From Caenorhabditis elegans (taxonomy: Eukaryota; Nematoda; Chromadorea; Rhabditida; Rhabditidae): a stretch of DNA of 64,000 bases. The position numbers and the translations under genes are program-made. Numbering within the stretch: the first letter of the stretch is position 1; every line of letters begins with the position of its first letter. The stretch lies in NCBI RefSeq assembly GCF_000002985.6, contig NC_003283.11, positions 2,852,001 to 2,916,000 on the forward strand. Direction: 5' to 3'. Under the pieces are notes generated by a model, which ran no database searches, was not told the DNA's origin, and saw only the letters and a list, made by a program, of their open reading frames with translations. Shown here piece after piece: positions 20,715 through 32,101 of the stretch.

Positions 20715-23478
20715 TCAATTAGTACTCGTTTTGAAAAACCGCCTGCTCGCCCAAATTCCAAAAATAATAGCAAATCCAAATGCAACGACAAGATGATAAC
20801 ATGAATAGACCACAAACTGAAAAAAACTGTTTCTTAAATTTTTCAGATACTCAAAACAAACCTGTGGCCTAATATCCAGCTTCTGCCAATCTATGACAAC
20901 AGCGGTCAGAATAGATTGAAGAAGGAGAGCAACAAATGTGTTAATCCCGAAGAGTAGGCCAAATAGTCTAGAGTCCAGGGAAAAGGCCAGTGTAGACTGA
21001 GCAATCGTAGTGGTCAACTGGTATATGACTCTATAGAATATGTAACTCAGGTATAACACCACGATATGATGAGATTGTGACATCCAAAAAAGTAGGCCGG
21101 CTTGTCCGATGGAGCCAACAGCAAGGAGAAGGTCTCCCCATCGGTTCCAATTCACGTTGAGCTGGCGGGTGATCAGGTCAGCTGGGATGCCAAGAAGTGG
21201 GACGAGGGCTTCGGTGATACCATTATAACGATTCGCAGACTCCGGAAGTGTACCCCATAAAGTTTGGGTGTAGTTTGTGACCTGGAATTTGAGAAATATA
21301 TAAGGAACTTAAAGCATAAGCTTTGAGATCAAGCTTTAAGCTTTGTGTTTAAGCTTAAACCTTCAAGCTTCCAGCAAGTCTATATAATCTTATTGAGTTG
21401 TCAAAATATCATATGTTTTCTGAACATTTTCCCAAAAAATGAAGCCGAAAGTTAGCAGAATATTAAACAAGAATTTGCCGAACTAGGCCGTTTTGACTCG
21501 GCCAAGACCGGGGTAGATTTACGGCGCGTTGCATGTCGCGTAGCGGCTCGGTTTTAATTGTAAAACTAAGTGTATTTGTCCGTGTGGAGTACACGACTTT
21601 CCCACGCACTGTTCGGCAGGCGATTGTCAATGGAGCGCGAAAAATGCAATGATAATTGCCAGAACCCCGTGATGTACCTGATAAAAAATGCAACTCGAAA
21701 GAGCCGACCAAACAGACCACTTCAAAATCAGCGGATTGCGATAAATCGCCATTAAATTATGCCGCAACCCGACAAAGAACATCCTAAGGTAATCCATATA
21801 ACTTGACTGATCAACGATTTCTTTTAAATTGCCTTGAACATTATTATCTTCCAGCTTCTTCTCATAAGCTTCCTTCCACTCAACACCAGGTAATATTAAT
21901 GCCAGGAATACCGCAATTGTCATGGCGACCAAACTGATAATATTAAGAGTTGAATACGATGTCCAGTTAAGGCCAATGAGGAGTTGAGCTAGAGCATAAG
22001 CTAGAAATCGACCGACGAGGAGTGCTGCTCTTGTAAAAGCGGTTGCTCTGAAAATTTAGAAATTGGAAGATCTAGGTACATACTTTTAATAGAGCACGTG
22101 GTGTCCGCGTGTCCCATTTCGGTTTCATCTATGTAGATCTACAAAAAATGCGGGAGAAGAGACGAAGAGTTCTCAACTGAATTTGCATAGTTTGGACTAA
22201 AAATACCCGCATTTTTTTTAGATCAAACCATAATGGGACGCCCCTGGCACCAAGTGTACAAGACCTTACGATTTATACTCGGTTTTTGGAACTTTCACAT
22301 AAATATACGCGAAATACGCAATTTCCGTTGCAGTAGCCCATCCATAGAACACTTCAAGAACTTGCTGACTCCAGACACTCTTTCCAAATACAAATATGAC
22401 CCAGCACAGAAAATAGGAAAACGCTTCGAAAACTAGCAAAGGCTTATATAAAAATACATCGGTGAGTAGGAACGCTGGTATCAGGGTGATCAAGTAGCTG
22501 TACGTCCAAATAGGGTACACCTGAAATAAATTTCAACTAATAAAAAGTTAAGCATTTTTCATGAATATTTAGAAAAATTGGAATTTTGCGAAGCGCTGTA
22601 TAAAGATCGTTGGAAAAAATTCGGTGTCTACTGACGGGGGTTCGAGTAAGAAAAAAAATAGTTTTTCGAAATTTTGGAAAACTTTTTTGAATTCACTAAC
22701 TTTGTTTAAACAAATGTTACATGGGTGGGCGGCGAACGATTTTTTTTTGGCAAATCGGGAAATTGGCGAATTGCCGGAATTGAATGTTTCTGGCAAATCG
22801 GCAAGTTTCAGGAATTGCAAATTTCTGGCAAATCGGCAAACCGGCAAGTTGCCGATTTGCCAATTTGCCTTGAAAACGGCAATTGCCGAACAGTTTTGGC
22901 AAATTTTGGTTTTGCACATTTTTTTAGAAATTTTCTGGATTTAATTTTCAATCGGCAAAATTGTACTCATCCTTTGAATGTTCCTACATCTATTTTTAAA
23001 AGTAAGCAAATTCTATGAAAATTTTTAAAGAAGACGGGAAAATTTTCAAAAAGACTCAGTTCTAAGGGTTTCCGTCTTATAAAAAAAATCCTCTAAACAT
23101 ATCCGGCAAACGTCAAGCCGGCGATTTGCCGGAATTGGAAATTTCTGGCAAATAGGCAAACCGGCAATTTTCCGAAATTAAAAATTTACGGCAAATCGGC
23201 AAACCGGCAATTTGTCGATTGCTTCTAGTAATTTCTAGAAAAAATTCCCTAATGTTTTTTTTTTAAATTTTTTAAATTTTTGTATTAATAAAAACAGTAA
23301 TTTACAATTTTCATAAAATTCGACAGAGTTTTTTATTCAAAATTACCTGACTATTCAAAGTCTGCTCTGACATATTCAGAACTGTATGCTGATATTCATA
23401 CATGTACGGTTCGGTGGGCCGGAACTCTTTTACAGCTCCATACATACAAATCAGGACCATCACTTTCCATTGCTCCAT
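20715..23478 (-). CDS. folt-2: SLC19-type folate/thiamine carrier
   Basis: Exons 23478-23347, 22520-22270, 22047-21678, 21281-20862 and 20816-20715 give 424 residues. The N terminus MEQWKVMVLICMYGAVKEFRP contains KEFRPTEP, the hallmark of reduced-folate-carrier (SLC19) proteins. About twelve hydrophobic segments follow, with a long hydrophilic loop (KEAYEKKLEDNNVQGNLKE) between the sixth and seventh. It should move folate or thiamine across the plasma membrane. Introns 1 and 3 are long and filled with dispersed repeats (22720-23225, 21478-21655), and intron 2 has a third. C. elegans has three such genes; I call this folt-2 because I recall it close to ifc-1, which is 6 kb away here. The family is certain, the gene number is from memory. 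Confidence 0.88.
21478..21655. repeat. Dispersed GCGCGTTGCATGTCGCG repeat in carrier intron 3
   Basis: Inverse copy of the element at 20195-20350, with the words TTTACGGCGCGTTGC, TTTGTCCGTGTGGAGT and ACTTTCCCACGC. It lies inside intron 21282-21677. Confidence 0.75.
22085..22262. repeat. Inverted-repeat element with GTGGTGTC...TGTCCCATTT ends
   Basis: Left end GAGCACGTGGTGTCCGCGTG, then TCCCATTTCGG, GTAGATCTAC and AATGCGGGAG; right end AATGGGACGCCCCTGGCACC is the imperfect inversion. Related copies are at 42770-42960 and 50285-50468. It sits in intron 2 of the carrier gene (22048-22269). Confidence 0.7.
22720..23225. repeat. GGCAAATCGGCAAACCGGCAA repeat in carrier intron 1
   Basis: Same ordered segments as at 9850-11020: GGCAAATCGG units, GAATGTTCCTACATCTA, GACGGGAAAATT, TTTCCGTCTTATAAAAAAA, then more GGCAAACCGGC units. 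It fills most of intron 22521-23346. Confidence 0.75.
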
Positions 23479-23806
23479 TGTACCGGCGAAATTTTCCAGG
23501 AATTAAAAGAAAAAACCACAAAAGTGTGAAAAAAAATGTGTTAGACTATGCTGACTTTTACTGATAAGACCGATTAATGTGCAGTTTTTCGAATGATAGT
23601 ATTTTTTTTGGGAATTTAGAAATTTATACTTTTTTTTTACACAGGCGCGCCTAAATTTATGACGTTTCCCCCGAAAATTAAATCAAGGCGTACAAAAAAT
23701 CCAACTGATAAAATATCACTGACCAATTGATCAGACATCGAAAAATGAACGCTGAAATTGGTAAGTGAACAAATTTTATTAAACAACAAAATCTTCATAA
23801 ATTAGT
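23479..23806. other. Intergenic space upstream of the carrier gene
   Basis: Presumed promoter of the carrier gene and 3' flank of the zinc-finger gene. AT-rich, with no exon or clear repeat seen. Confidence 0.4.
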
Positions 23807-25509
23807 TTATTGGAAAGTTCCAAGTCCTCCCTCTTGTATGATCCATTGTCTGATATCGCAAAGCTCCTTCATTAGCTGAGTTTTACCGTTTGGTCTCTCT
23901 TTGCCAAATCGTCTGAAAATTTTAAAAAAATTGAACGCAGATTTTCTCAGCAAAAAAAATGTTTAAAAGCTACAAAAATTTCGAGAAAACTTCCAAATTT
24001 GTTTAACCAAAATTTAGGCTGACGCTCGCCACTGACGCCAAGCCTACGTCAAAGCCTGAGGCTAATCCGAAGTTTAGGCTTGAGCCTAAGCTTAAGCCCA
24101 AACCTAAGTCTGAGCCTGAGCTCAAGTCTGAGCCGAAGCCGAAACCAAAGCCTAAACCTTAGCCGAAGTTCAAGCCTAAGCCTAAACTTAAGCCCTTAAG
24201 CCAAATATCCCAAATTGATAATATTAAACATACCTATACCACATTTCTGCGACCCGATCCTCGCCGGGTGTATGTTTCCAGTTACAAGTGTGGAAAGATT
24301 TTTGATACTTCAAACACACAATACAGTATACAGGTTTATGTGGTCGAACAAATCCAAGCTGCTTCATCGGTTTTAGTCGATCCAGAAATTCGTCGATGAT
24401 TTCGATTAGCTTTAGGGGCTGAAAATATTTACAATTAGGAAAAGTGTTGTTTATTCAAAAAATGTTCAAACTTACAGTAACTGCTGTCTGATTTTGATAC
24501 TCCTGAGCATCAAATTGAGCCTGATCGTTGCCATTTTGCAAAGATGAATCTGATCCTGCATCGTTTTCAACTAGATCGGGCGAGAAACGATTTAATGGCC
24601 CATCTGCAGTACTTGGCATGCTCACCGGCATAATATTTGCTTTGATTTGCAAACTTTCGTGATCCCTTTGCTGATCTTCAAAGCCGTTAAGCTGGAGATG
24701 CTCTGGAACTCGAGCCGGTGGACAAAAGTCCGGAAGTCGTGCGGGAACTGGTGCTACATTCACAGTTGGAACCTCAACTTCGCGGACTTCTAGAACAGGT
24801 TCACGTTTGACTGCCCGCAGAGCATTGGGATTGTGTAACGACTCGCTTGTAATTTCCATGGATTCCTGAAAAAAATTATGATCAGATTTTTTTTGAAATT
24901 GTGGAAACACTAATTTTTTTCGCTAAATAACATAATACAGTCTCAATATATCAAATACACATGTTTAAAATATTTGTAGAATTTTTCTTAATTTTTCTAT
25001 TTTTTTTTCAAATTTAACAATTAGAAAGTGCCCTTGATCTACCATTTGAAACATAGTTTTAAATTTTTCAGACATTTTTCCAAAAACTGACTAAAGAGTT
25101 ACAAAAAACAAAAATGTTCTTTTATTTAAAAACGTCTGAAAACAAGACAAATTATGTTTTAAATAATAAATCAAAGAATAATTAATTATCGATTTTTGAG
25201 CAAGTCGCAGCAGTTTCTTGTAGGGGGAATTTTCATTTGAGCGGGAAAAAAATAAAATTTGAATTGAAAAAAAACCATACCTCTCTGGCAAGTTCTCGAG
25301 CTCTTTTCCGGTTCACTGCTCGCCGATTCATCACAAATTCTCCATATTCCAATATCATCAAGTGATTCATCATTACGTGCATATTCATATCAAGTTCTGA
25401 GCTGAATTTGTCGCCGCATCCATTCCATCCGCATTTTATCTGTAACAAAGATTTGATTTAAAAAAAACCAAAAATAGAATATACTTACATTTTGAGAACT
25501 AGAAGACAT
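23807..25509 (-). CDS. Uncharacterised protein with one C2H2 zinc finger
   Basis: Exons 25509-25489, 25439-25281, 24865-24476, 24418-24234 and 23912-23807 join in phase to 286 residues. Near the N terminus CGWNGCGDKFSSELDMNMHV is followed by MMNH, a C-x4-C-x12-H-x4-H zinc finger. The next 130 residues are acidic, Pro- and Gln-rich and look disordered. The C-terminal 95 residues include CIVCLKYQKSFHTC, a possible second metal site, then charged helical sequence (RFGKERPNGKTQLMKELC). A nuclear DNA- or RNA-binding role is plausible but not shown. Start MSSSSQN was chosen because exon 1 has canonical splice signals; an in-frame ATG at 25635 could add 42 residues. I do not recognise the gene. Intron 4 contains TTAGGC-like repeats. 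Confidence 0.75.
24000..24195. repeat. Telomere-like TTAGGC-related repeat in an intron
   Basis: On the plus strand AAGCCTAAGCCTAAAC and variants (GCCTGAGC, GCCGAAGCC, GCCTAAACC) recur with a six-base rhythm. GCCTAA is the complement of the nematode telomere unit TTAGGC. The array is degenerate and lies in the last intron of the zinc-finger gene. A shorter patch on the other strand is at 34970-35030. Confidence 0.7.
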
Positions 25510-25803
25510 TACTAAAAATGATGTTCCAAAAGAATCGATGGTGTTCACCCTTTTTGTAAATTTCTCTAAACACTCCACCTTCTCTCTCGCGTAGCAATGG
25601 AGCGCGTTTATGACTGGTAAGTTCTGGTAAACCATACACGGTTGTGCTCCTGAATACGCAGCCGCCTTGGAATTATGTAGTGTGACGTCACATGCGGTTT
25701 GTGATACAATTTTTGCAGGAAAACATTATAAAAATGGACAGTAGACGTTCGGCAAATATTTAAGAATTTTATTTGGAATTTTTTCAAGTATACATAAACA
25801 TTT

Positions 25804-27901
25804 TCAAATAGTTAAACATTGCGAATTCTGAACATGATTTTTCTTGCCAAAGCAATTGCAAAGTGTAGCCAGATGTTTTCTGTACTCAGTTACAATTAAC
25901 ATAAACAGTATACTATCGATAAATGGGTAGATCCCCAATAATGCACAAATAACTCCAGATTTGAAAGACATCTTCAAATCAAACAACGGGCCTAGCAAAA
26001 GTGGCATTGCTGGCAAAACGAAAGTTATGGTCGGGACCGTAACTTGAACAACCAACGCCTTGAAAAATTGCTGTTGAAGTTTTCGATTGGCGACAGAAAA
26101 CTTTTGCAGCTCTTTCTGCATTTGAAAATGCATTTGAAGCCCGCAATACACAATTATTAGGTATTGAGAAGAGAGTAGAAATGTTCCAATGCAAAGGTAT
26201 AGCACATTATTGATTCTTACGTTGCCATTTTGATCATAAGGAACTATGAGTAGTCGTGGGAGGGTAGAAATATCTAATTCGTATACTTCAAATATTTCAT
26301 TTCTGAAAAAAAACCACGAAATTGGTTTTTGGTTTATTTGATTTTTTTAAAACAAACCAGAAGCTATAGAGAAACAAATTTAAAAAAATAATCCGTTGCT
26401 CATGATTTTTTTCCAGGTTTATCCATGTTTTACGATTAGTTGTTTAAAATTATTTCGCGGGATGTGCGGCAAAATTGCCAAATTTGCCGATTTTGTCGAG
26501 CTCGGCCAATTTTAAGATTTGCCGAACACCTCTTGTTGACACCTCGCGAGCCAATTTTAGCAAGCTATTTAAAACTCCTGTAGCTCAAGAAAAAGGAACT
26601 TTAGCAAATAATTTTTCATTGACCCTATTCAATAGTATTTTTCTTGAGTAGTATAATTGAGCAAAAAGTTAAAAAAAAAATGTTCTTGCGCCATTTTTGG
26701 AAGTTGCGCTCGGTCAGCACTACTCTAGAAAAAATAAGTTATTAATATAAACAAAGAAAATTCTTTACGAAAAATGGGCAAATCGGCAAATTGCCGGTAT
26801 TGAAAATTTCCGGCAAGCCGACAAAGCGGCAAATTGCCGGCAATTTTCGGCAAATTGTGGTTTTGCACTTTTTTTTTGAAATTTCTGAATTTCAATTTCA
26901 ACCGGCGTGTTGTACTCACCCTATGACTGTTCCTAAATCTATTTTGAAAAATGTGTACTCACCCTATGAAAATTGTACTCACCCTATGACTGTTCCTAAA
27001 TCTATTTTGAAAAAGTAAGCAAATTCTATGAAAATACCTAAAGAAAACGGGAAAAAATGTTCAAAAAGGCACAGTTTTAAGTGTTTCTGTCTGATAAAAA
27101 TCCCTTTAAACATTTCCGGCAAATCGGCAATGTGCCGAAAATGAAAAATCCCGGCAAATCGGCAAACCGGCAATATACCGAAAATGAAAAATTCCGGCAA
27201 ATCGGCAAACCGGCAAATTGCCGGAGTTCAAAATTTCCGATTGACCGAATTTATCGACAAAAAAAATTCCGAAAGGGCCCTGCCGAGTTACACCTCGCGA
27301 GGTGTCGGCCGCTTTTTAATTGAAATTTTTAGAATATTGAAAAGTATTCAAACTTGTAGACATCACCATAGTTTTACACAATTTTTTCTGTCAAATTTCC
27401 TAAAGCTTACCTCATATAATCATCTGAAAATTCATCGGGTCGTGTCAAACACCAGATCGCTGCTCCGTTCACAGACCCGATGAAAACCGGATACATGCTC
27501 CAAGCTATAGCTCCATAATTTTCAAACAATTTTGTCAAGTCGGGATTAAATAGGGATACATATCGAAATGCAAATTGAACAGCTAAAAATGTTACGACGA
27601 CGGCGTAAATTGTCACATATACCACTAAAGATATTGTGACGACATCTTTGGGGATTTTAAACCAACTTTCTCCAAGGCTAAAATACATCAACCCTTTATT
27701 ATAATTATGAATAAACGGTTTGGCAATTCGCTCAACAATTGAAAAAATGATTCCCAAACCCGCAAATAAGATTATCATTTTTTTATAAGAACCGACGATT
27801 TGCTTCACGTAAAACGTTGTAATAAAAATTAATAGAAGATTTGAAAAAAGCGTGGCAAAGAATGAAGTTACCGTGATAAATTCGAAAACCTTGTGAAACA
27901 T
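25804..27901 (-). CDS. str-family seven-transmembrane chemoreceptor
   Basis: Two exons, 27901-27411 and 26302-25804, give 329 residues. The first encodes three to four membrane segments, with FVKQIVGSYKK-like loop YVKQIVGSYKKMIILF, the FRYVSLFNP motif and DEFSDDYMR before the splice. The second begins NEIFEVYELDI and carries the PAMPLLLGPLFD and YPFIDSILFMLIVTEYRK motifs of the str family. A paralogue with the same motifs is at 46436-47967. The single intron is 1108 bases and contains two blocks of GGCAAATTGCCG repeats. Expected to be an odorant-type G-protein-coupled receptor in sensory cilia; the best-known family relative is the diacetyl receptor ODR-10. The ligand of this one is unknown. 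Confidence 0.9.
26455..27300. repeat. GGCAAATTGCCG repeats filling the str intron
   Basis: 26455-26545 is a short degenerate patch (GCGGCAAAATTGCC). 26755-27270 is a full copy with GGCAAATCGGCAAATTGCC units. An internal direct duplication of a roughly 50-base segment (GTACTCACCCTATGACTGTT) lies at 26910-27015. Confidence 0.75.
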
Positions 27902-29394
27902 GCTTATTGAAACACTGAAAAAAAAACTGTGATGTGTTGTGATACTACTATACGACCCCGCGGGATTCTTTGTTTTTGTCTGGTAGAAATAACTAGGAAG
28001 TAACTGAAAACTTGTAATTACAAGAAGCTATTGTATGCAGAACTTCTTGGGAAAATGGATCCTTGGAGAATTACAGTTTAGGTGCAGGAAATTTAAATTT
28101 GGCACCTAGACTAAGAACTAGTAGGGCTTAGAACATAGCCTAGCATTTAGCCCTGCACCTAGCCTAGGCCCTAGCCATGCACCTAGCCTAGCACCTAGCC
28201 TGAGAACCTAGCTCAGCACCTAGCCTTGCACCTAGCCTAGCACCTAGCCTAGCACCTAGCCTAGCGCCTAGTCTAGCAACTATCCTAGCGCCTAGCCCAG
28301 CGCCTAGCCAAGCCGATGCAGTCTAGTTGTGCCTATCACCATAATATGTACATTGCAATTTTTAGGCAGGTAGGTAGGCACGCAGAGGTCCCTGCTTATT
28401 TTGTAGGTATTTCACACGTTTCCAGAACTTCTTTTCATTTTTATTCCCCTACAATTTTTTACGATCTCGTAGTTAGTTTGTGAATAGCTCTTATCAAAAT
28501 GCCATCGTTTTCTGCCTTCTTTTTGTCGCTCTTATCAGTCGTGAAGTTTTAATAATTTCAATGTCTTCCCATTTTGCGTACACTAATCGGAAGTAAAATT
28601 TTTTCGGTGCTGAGGAATGAGAAATGTGTTTGCGGAGTTTAAAGAACCCATAATGAAACTGAAGGAAATTGGCATTTGTGGAAAAGTTTGGTATGACCAA
28701 TCTAATACAGTCTTAAAACTATGACAGTGAATGCCGTAAAGTTTATGATGCGGAGTTTTTTTTTTCAAGAGCAGCTTGAATTGATAAAAAGTGTGAAAAT
28801 GACAAATTCGGGTGAAACTTGAAATAAATACAATTTGAGTAGATAAAATACAAAACCTTAAACTTTAGCATATTTTTGGTAGAATATACCAGGTTCGTTT
28901 GTAACACTAATTTTGAAAGGGAGCAACACTATTAGAAGCTGCAAAACTAGAACAGCGCAGGCAGCCTATGCCTACCTAGCAGTAATCAAAGTTATTAAGG
29001 CGAGTTACGCCTGATCTGTAGGCAGAAGGCATGCCTACTCTCTATTATTTTGTATTCCTTCTTGTCATAAAATGAGTTCCTTCGGCCAACAATCACCAAT
29101 TTTTGCTATTAGGAAGAATTCCTTGCGGCACAGAGTTTCCCAAGTTTTCCACAATTTTTGCGGAGTAATTTCAAACAAATGTCAACTGATAAGACGGGTG
29201 GTTAAACCGAGAATAAGTCCGGCGGCCTATTTGTGGGCGGAGACTTTGGTGTAGTAAACAGTTTTCGGGGCGACTATAAACCGCTTGGTATAATCTTAAA
29301 ACTTTCAGTTTGCCATTAAGCATCTTCTTTTTTTAGTTTTTTTTTTAATTCTCAAATTCTGACGTTTCAAACTTTTGATTTTTCATTTTCAGTC
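27902..29394. other. Intergenic region upstream of ifc-1
   Basis: Holds the promoters of the str gene (minus) and the intermediate filament gene (plus). Positions 28125-28325 are a 12-base tandem array. Positions about 28930-29040 hold inverted words GCAGCCTATGCCTACC and TAGGCAGAAGGCATGCC. Frames at 28494-28768 and 29072-29254 resemble no protein and lack splice partners, so no gene is called. Confidence 0.5.
28125..28325. repeat. 12-base tandem array, CTAGCCTAGCAC units
   Basis: The word GCACCTAGCCTA recurs with small variants (GCGCCTAGCC, GCAACTATCC) about a dozen times. The ends are more diverged than the middle. Confidence 0.75.
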
Positions 29395-31578
29395 ATGTCC
29401 TTGTACGGAGGTATTCCGACGAATTTGGTGAGCGGCATGTCATCTGCCGGAGCCATTTGCACAACGCAAATCAGGGATGCTCGTGAGCGTGAGAAGAGAG
29501 AGATCGGGCTCTTGAACGATCGCTTGGCTGATTATATCGAAAAGGTATGTGCTTTTAAGAGCGTATGTCCCGACATTTTCCAGATTTCGTTTCTCACACA
29601 GTAAGTTGCAGAGCTCGCAAAATGCCGGGATATACTCTATCTTTTTAGTCAAATTCTGATATTCACACCACAGTTCCATCAGTTTTCATAATTTTGCAGG
29701 CACTTGCTTGCCGTATTCCTAATAACTGATTAATTTTCACTGATAAGCGTGTTTACTTCCTTTATGTATGTGGTTGAATTTTGATCTCTGCTCTATATGT
29801 ACCCGTCAATTTACTCAATCCTTTAGGTTCGCTTCCTCAAAGCACAAAACCATGTGCTCTCCCATGACATTGAGATTCTTCGCAGAGGATTCTCGGGCGG
29901 TGGCCACATTTCAAGCTTCTTCGAGTCAGAAATTTCGGTAAGTACGATAAATTCCTTAAAAGCTCATCTTCAAAATCCAGAACTGCACAGTCATTTCTGA
30001 GCGAATCTTGTCATCGCGCACAAAGTTCCAAGCCGACATTACCGGGCTAGAGGGAGAGATCGAGATCTACCGCAAGAAGTGGCTTGAGGCTCTCAAAGTT
30101 GTGAGATCTCATCGCGAGGATCATCATGTCAATTTGGACAAGCTCGCCGAGGTTGAAGCCCAAATCGCGCTGTTCAATCGCAAGATCCGTATTGTTGAGG
30201 AGGATGTGCTCAGAATTCGTCGAGAGACTGGTGGCATTCAAAATGATATTGGCAGAATTCATTCGGTATGTTTGATGGGAAAAGAACGAAGCTCACATTT
30301 CTGATAGTAATAGACATGTTAAATAGGTCAACCCTCAGCGCAAACCACTATCATGTGCCGACAACAACTCACGGGTTCCGCGCCCTCACTATGTTCACCT
30401 CGCTGTGGGCGCGCGCGCGCGGAACCAGTTAGATGTCAGCACTTGATATCAGTTGGGGTCCCAATTCGGGCTTCATTCCATAAACCAACCCTCCAAGTAG
30501 GCGGCCTAGATTTAGAGTAGCTTATTTCGAGTGTGCTACTTTTACAAAGTCCTATCTATTTTCAGCAAATTCACGCTGAGATCGCGTTGAAAAACGAACG
30601 CCACCACAGTGTCCAGATGCTTCTCCAACGCGTCCAGGTTATCCAAACCGAAAACTCATCCAGAATCGAGCAGGAGCTCATCTACATCCACCGTGATACC
30701 ACACTCGAAAACCGAGACTACTTCCGACAAGAGTTGCAGGCGGCGATGAGAGACATTCGTGCCAACTATGAAGCGATGAGCATTCGTTCCCGCGAGGACA
30801 TTGAAATCGCCTACCGCAAGAGAATCGATGAGATCAGAGTTATCCCAGCACACGTACATATTGAAGACTACAGGGAGGAACTGTTATCCATTCGAACGAC
30901 ACTTAGCACGACGCACAGTAGATTAGCGGAGATTGAGAGCAGAAACGCGTGGCTCTTGACGACGATCACAGATCTTAAACACCAACAAGCAGAGGAAGCA
31001 AGAATCTTCGAGGCAACCCTGGACGCAAAGCAAGCAACCTATGAACAGTTCAAGGAGCGCTGCACGGAACTCAGCATACAGATGGAGAAGCTTTGCGATC
31101 ATGAAACGGTTAGTACTTAGGGAAACTGAACTTATAGATTCAAGAAATTTTATATCCGTTTCAGTCGCTACAAGCAGAGCTGGAACGCTACAGAGTACTG
31201 CTCAACGGAGCCAACGTGACAACCTATGTGTCCAACTCGACTGGAGCCGCTGGTTACCGATCCTCCACCCACGTCGCCACTACTACAACCACAACGACCA
31301 ATGGGTATTCTAGTGGATACACGGCTGGAGGCTACACATCCGGAGGCTACACAACCGGAGGATACACTCGTGGAATCACCGCCGGTGGTGCTGTCGGCGG
31401 AATATCCACTGGCGGATACATCGGACGGTCCTCCTCCTCACACGGAATATCCGTCGGTGGTAACATTGGCGGTGTCTCAGTTGGAGGTCACATCAATGGC
31501 TACCATGCTTCGGGAGACATCAGTGCAGCTGGTAGACACCACGAGAGCTCCTACTCCTACTCTTCGTCCAACAACTAG
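29395..31578 (+). CDS. ifc-1: Cytoplasmic intermediate filament protein IFC-1
   Basis: Exons 29395-29544, 29827-29937, 29981-30265, 30566-31108 and 31165-31578 give about 500 residues. After a short head (MSLYGGIPTN), the rod starts with EIGLLNDRLADYIEKVRFLK, the coil 1A consensus. It continues through long heptad stretches and ends in ELERYRVLLNG, a variant of the YRKLLEGE rod-end motif. The tail, from about residue 380, is Gly/Ser/Thr-rich with repeated GGYTSGGY and GGISTGG units; I see no lamin-like globular tail. Such proteins assemble with other intermediate filaments, in C. elegans IFC-1 in the intestinal terminal web and related epithelia (family knowledge). The gene name is from memory of sequence type and context. 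An AATAAA lies at 31735-31740. Confidence 0.92.
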
Positions 31579-32101
31579 GCAGTGAATCGAAACTGTTCAT
31601 TGCCGTCAAATAGTGTTGTTCCATACAATACCAATCAGCTTTTTCTGTTTTTTGTTGTTGTTCTAGAAAACTTTCAAAGCGTGATGGCGATAGAAAGTTT
31701 CAAATTCCTGTCTTGTTCAAAAACAAATGTATCAAATAAATTGTTGTCATGTCATTTATGTTATGTAGCCAACTTGTGGGATGTAACGAGGTAACACAGA
31801 TGTTGTCGTAAACCCATTGATTGCTATAAAAATAACAGTCAATTAGGGGATGCGCATCCACGTTGCGGGTGTTGCGGAGACGGTCAGCAGGTGGAGAGCC
31901 GCCTCCAAAAGTGGAGTGGCCGACAGTAAACGACGTAGCGCAAGTGGTGGAAGTTTAGAAGCGAGGTGGAATCATTTCAAGCTCAATTTGTTAGGAAAAA
32001 AGAGAGAATTGACCGTAGCCGAGCCCACCTCACAACACAACTTTTTATAACATTCCACATAAGTCAGAGTCACCCTGGCTTCAAAGAACTCTAAAAACTT
32101 C
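31579..32101. other. ifc-1 3' flank and intergenic DNA
   Basis: Contains the ifc-1 3'UTR with AATAAA at 31735-31740. A GC-rich patch at 31855-31965 (GTGGAGAGCCGCCTCC) is open in one frame, but it has no start context, family resemblance or splice partner and is probably part of a repeat. Confidence 0.5.
31735..31740 (+). promoter_or_regulatory. Polyadenylation signal of ifc-1
   Basis: AATAAA about 160 bases after the stop codon at 31578, on the coding strand, the usual nematode signal. Confidence 0.6.

Noticed and set aside
28494-28768. Short frames upstream of ifc-1
   Set aside because: No start context, splice partner or similarity; AT-rich intergenic DNA.
31226-31585. 119-codon frame overlapping the ifc-1 tail
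   Set aside because: Shadow of the Gly/Ser/Thr-rich tail exon. Only the other frame continues the rod domain.
31850-32050. 66-codon frame after ifc-1
   Set aside because: GC-rich repeat-like patch, no splice support and no known motif. The ifc-1 polyadenylation signal lies before it.
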